This document shows positions 31,825-32,701 of a stretch of DNA of 32,701 bases, one piece after another. This DNA is from JAVBLV01 sp031553195. GTDB taxonomy: Bacteria; Bacteroidota; Bacteroidia; Bacteroidales; P3. The stretch is taken from contig JAVBLV010000047.1 in NCBI GenBank assembly GCA_031553195.1, positions 1 through 32,701 on the forward strand. The letters run 5' to 3'. A model generated the notes under the pieces. The model saw only the letters and a list, made by a program, of their open reading frames with translations, was not told the origin of the DNA and searched no databases. The translations under genes were made by a program, and so were the position numbers. Each line of letters begins with the position of its first letter. The first letter of the stretch is position 1.

Positions 31825-32560
31825 AAAATCTGTCTTTTCAAAAGTTAGGGGCAACATTGCGGATTATCATTTAAAATTATACAGGAATCTTTTGAAATCT
31901 TGTCTTTTATATGCCAAAAAGAAAACACTTTTATTGTAAAGTACAAAGTTTAAATTTTAGAAGGCCCTAAAGCTTATAAAGAAAGTATGAAATATAAATT
32001 TGAATGTCCGCTTTCATGCATAATATGTATTTAGAGATGAAATCTAAGATTGTAATCAGTTAATATATTGATTATTATGTAATTAGAGTAAGAATAATAA
32101 CTGTTTTTTTGAACTTTTACTCAATTATGACAAATAAAGGACACTCGAAATATAAATAATTAAGAAGAGTTCCTTTATAAACGCCAGAACTTTTTTTTGA
32201 ACTTGATAGAATACAAACCACTCCCGGTATGTATTTTCTTATTAAATCTATAGAAAGCGACAAAATAAATCGCTATGAAAATTCTAATTATGTGATTTTT
32301 GGCATGCATATCCAAATGACGAGCCAAATGTACGGTAAAACATAATAACAGCCAAACAAATTTTATTTTTTTAATAAAAATGAAATGTATGAAGTACTTG
32401 TTCATTATTATTAAGGAAAACACTTGAAAAAATAAATATCTGTTTGGAGAATAAAATTTGTAAAGGAATAGCGGGGTTATTTGGATGAAATCTTTGATAA
32501 AAAACAAAAATTTTAGTCTTCAAATATTTCATATTTTTTTTAAACAACCATTATAAAAAA

Positions 32561-32594
32561 ACAGGGTGATGCAAAGCCACTTGCATCACCCTGT
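32561..32594 (-). terminator. Hairpin of the GATGCA family near the right edge
   Basis: Perfect 14-bp arms (32561-32574 and 32581-32594) with a 6-nt loop. Read on the minus strand it is followed by T7, so it probably ends a minus-strand gene lying beyond the window. The core TGATGCAA/TTGCATCA is shared with 947-983 and 24711-24750. Confidence 0.7.
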
Positions 32595-32658
32595 CTTAAA
32601 ATTGAAAACTTAGACTAAATAGATAGTTCAAAAATCAATAAATACAGATGTTAGATAT

Positions 32659-32691
32659 ATACATCACAGGTCTTAAAAACCTGTGATGTAT
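32659..32691. repeat. 13-bp perfect inverted repeat at the window edge
   Basis: The arms ATACATCACAGGT (32659-32671) and its complement (32679-32691) enclose 7 bases. No T-run follows. It could be an RNA hairpin or an element end; the context is cut off by the window. Confidence 0.5.
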
Positions 32692-32701
32692 GAAGGGATT
32701 G

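Larger units (their letters stand above)
31350..32560. other. Long AT-rich gap without a convincing gene
   Basis: About 1.2 kb. Open frames exist (minus 31331-31624 and 32175-32507) but show no signal peptide, domain or motif, and the first ends inside the hairpin at 31321-31349. The stretch holds two GC-rich repeat segments (31695-31727 and 31770-31824) and a G12 run. It may contain decayed genes; nothing more can be supported. Confidence 0.5.

Noticed and set aside
32175..32507. 110-codon minus-strand frame
   Set aside because: Phe/Ile/Lys-rich product expected from AT-rich noncoding DNA; no motif and no credible start context.

Overview
The window looks like a Bacteroidota chromosome, most likely an anaerobic Bacteroidales. 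The grounds are two proteins with type IX secretion (T9SS) C-terminal sorting domains, promoters of the Bacteroidota form (TTTG about 19-21 nt before TAnnTTTG), few Shine-Dalgarno sequences, a LytS-type histidine kinase beside a LiaF-like protein, and a butyrate gene set arranged much as in Porphyromonas gingivalis. The DNA is AT-rich, with short palindromic repeats in many gaps. No rRNA, tRNA or CRISPR array was seen.

Layout. 1-903 is the 3' end of a T9SS-sorted fibronectin-III protein. 904-1353 is a gap with a terminator and an inverted repeat. 1354-4522 holds an HI0933-type flavoprotein, an unknown helical protein and an Nramp metal transporter. 4556-6108 (minus) is a split HipA-type toxin-antitoxin operon in the order hipB-hipS-hipT. 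6335-21236 (plus) is the core of the window: a Bacteroidota-type promoter, a possible 59-aa ORF, 4-hydroxybutyryl-CoA dehydratase, a NifU-like protein, 4-hydroxybutyrate CoA-transferase, 4-hydroxybutyrate dehydrogenase, CoA-acylating succinate-semialdehyde dehydrogenase, a five-gene [FeFe]-hydrogenase block, then butyryl-CoA dehydrogenase, EtfB and EtfA, ending in a perfect terminator palindrome. 21287-24564 (minus) holds a periplasmic coiled-coil protein and a LiaF-like/ferredoxin/histidine-kinase operon. 24794-31237 (minus) is a 2147-aa T9SS-sorted surface protein whose 3' end is nearly identical to that of the gene at 1-903. 31238-32701 is AT-rich, without a convincing gene, and holds several hairpins and repeats.

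How the genes fit together. The core encodes succinyl-CoA to succinate semialdehyde to 4-hydroxybutyrate to 4-hydroxybutyryl-CoA to crotonyl-CoA to butyryl-CoA. Between sucD and bcd lie a sensory-type [FeFe] hydrogenase with a PAS domain (its proton-shuttle Cys replaced by Ala), a SpoIIE/PP2C phosphatase, a second [FeFe] hydrogenase with a complete H-cluster motif set, and two small thioredoxin-like [2Fe-2S] proteins. A reasonable inference is that ferredoxin reduced by Bcd-EtfAB is re-oxidised by the second hydrogenase with H2 release, while the sensory hydrogenase and phosphatase adjust gene expression to H2 or redox state. Two start regions in this block (the phosphatase and etfB) look remodelled by small insertions flanked by direct repeats.
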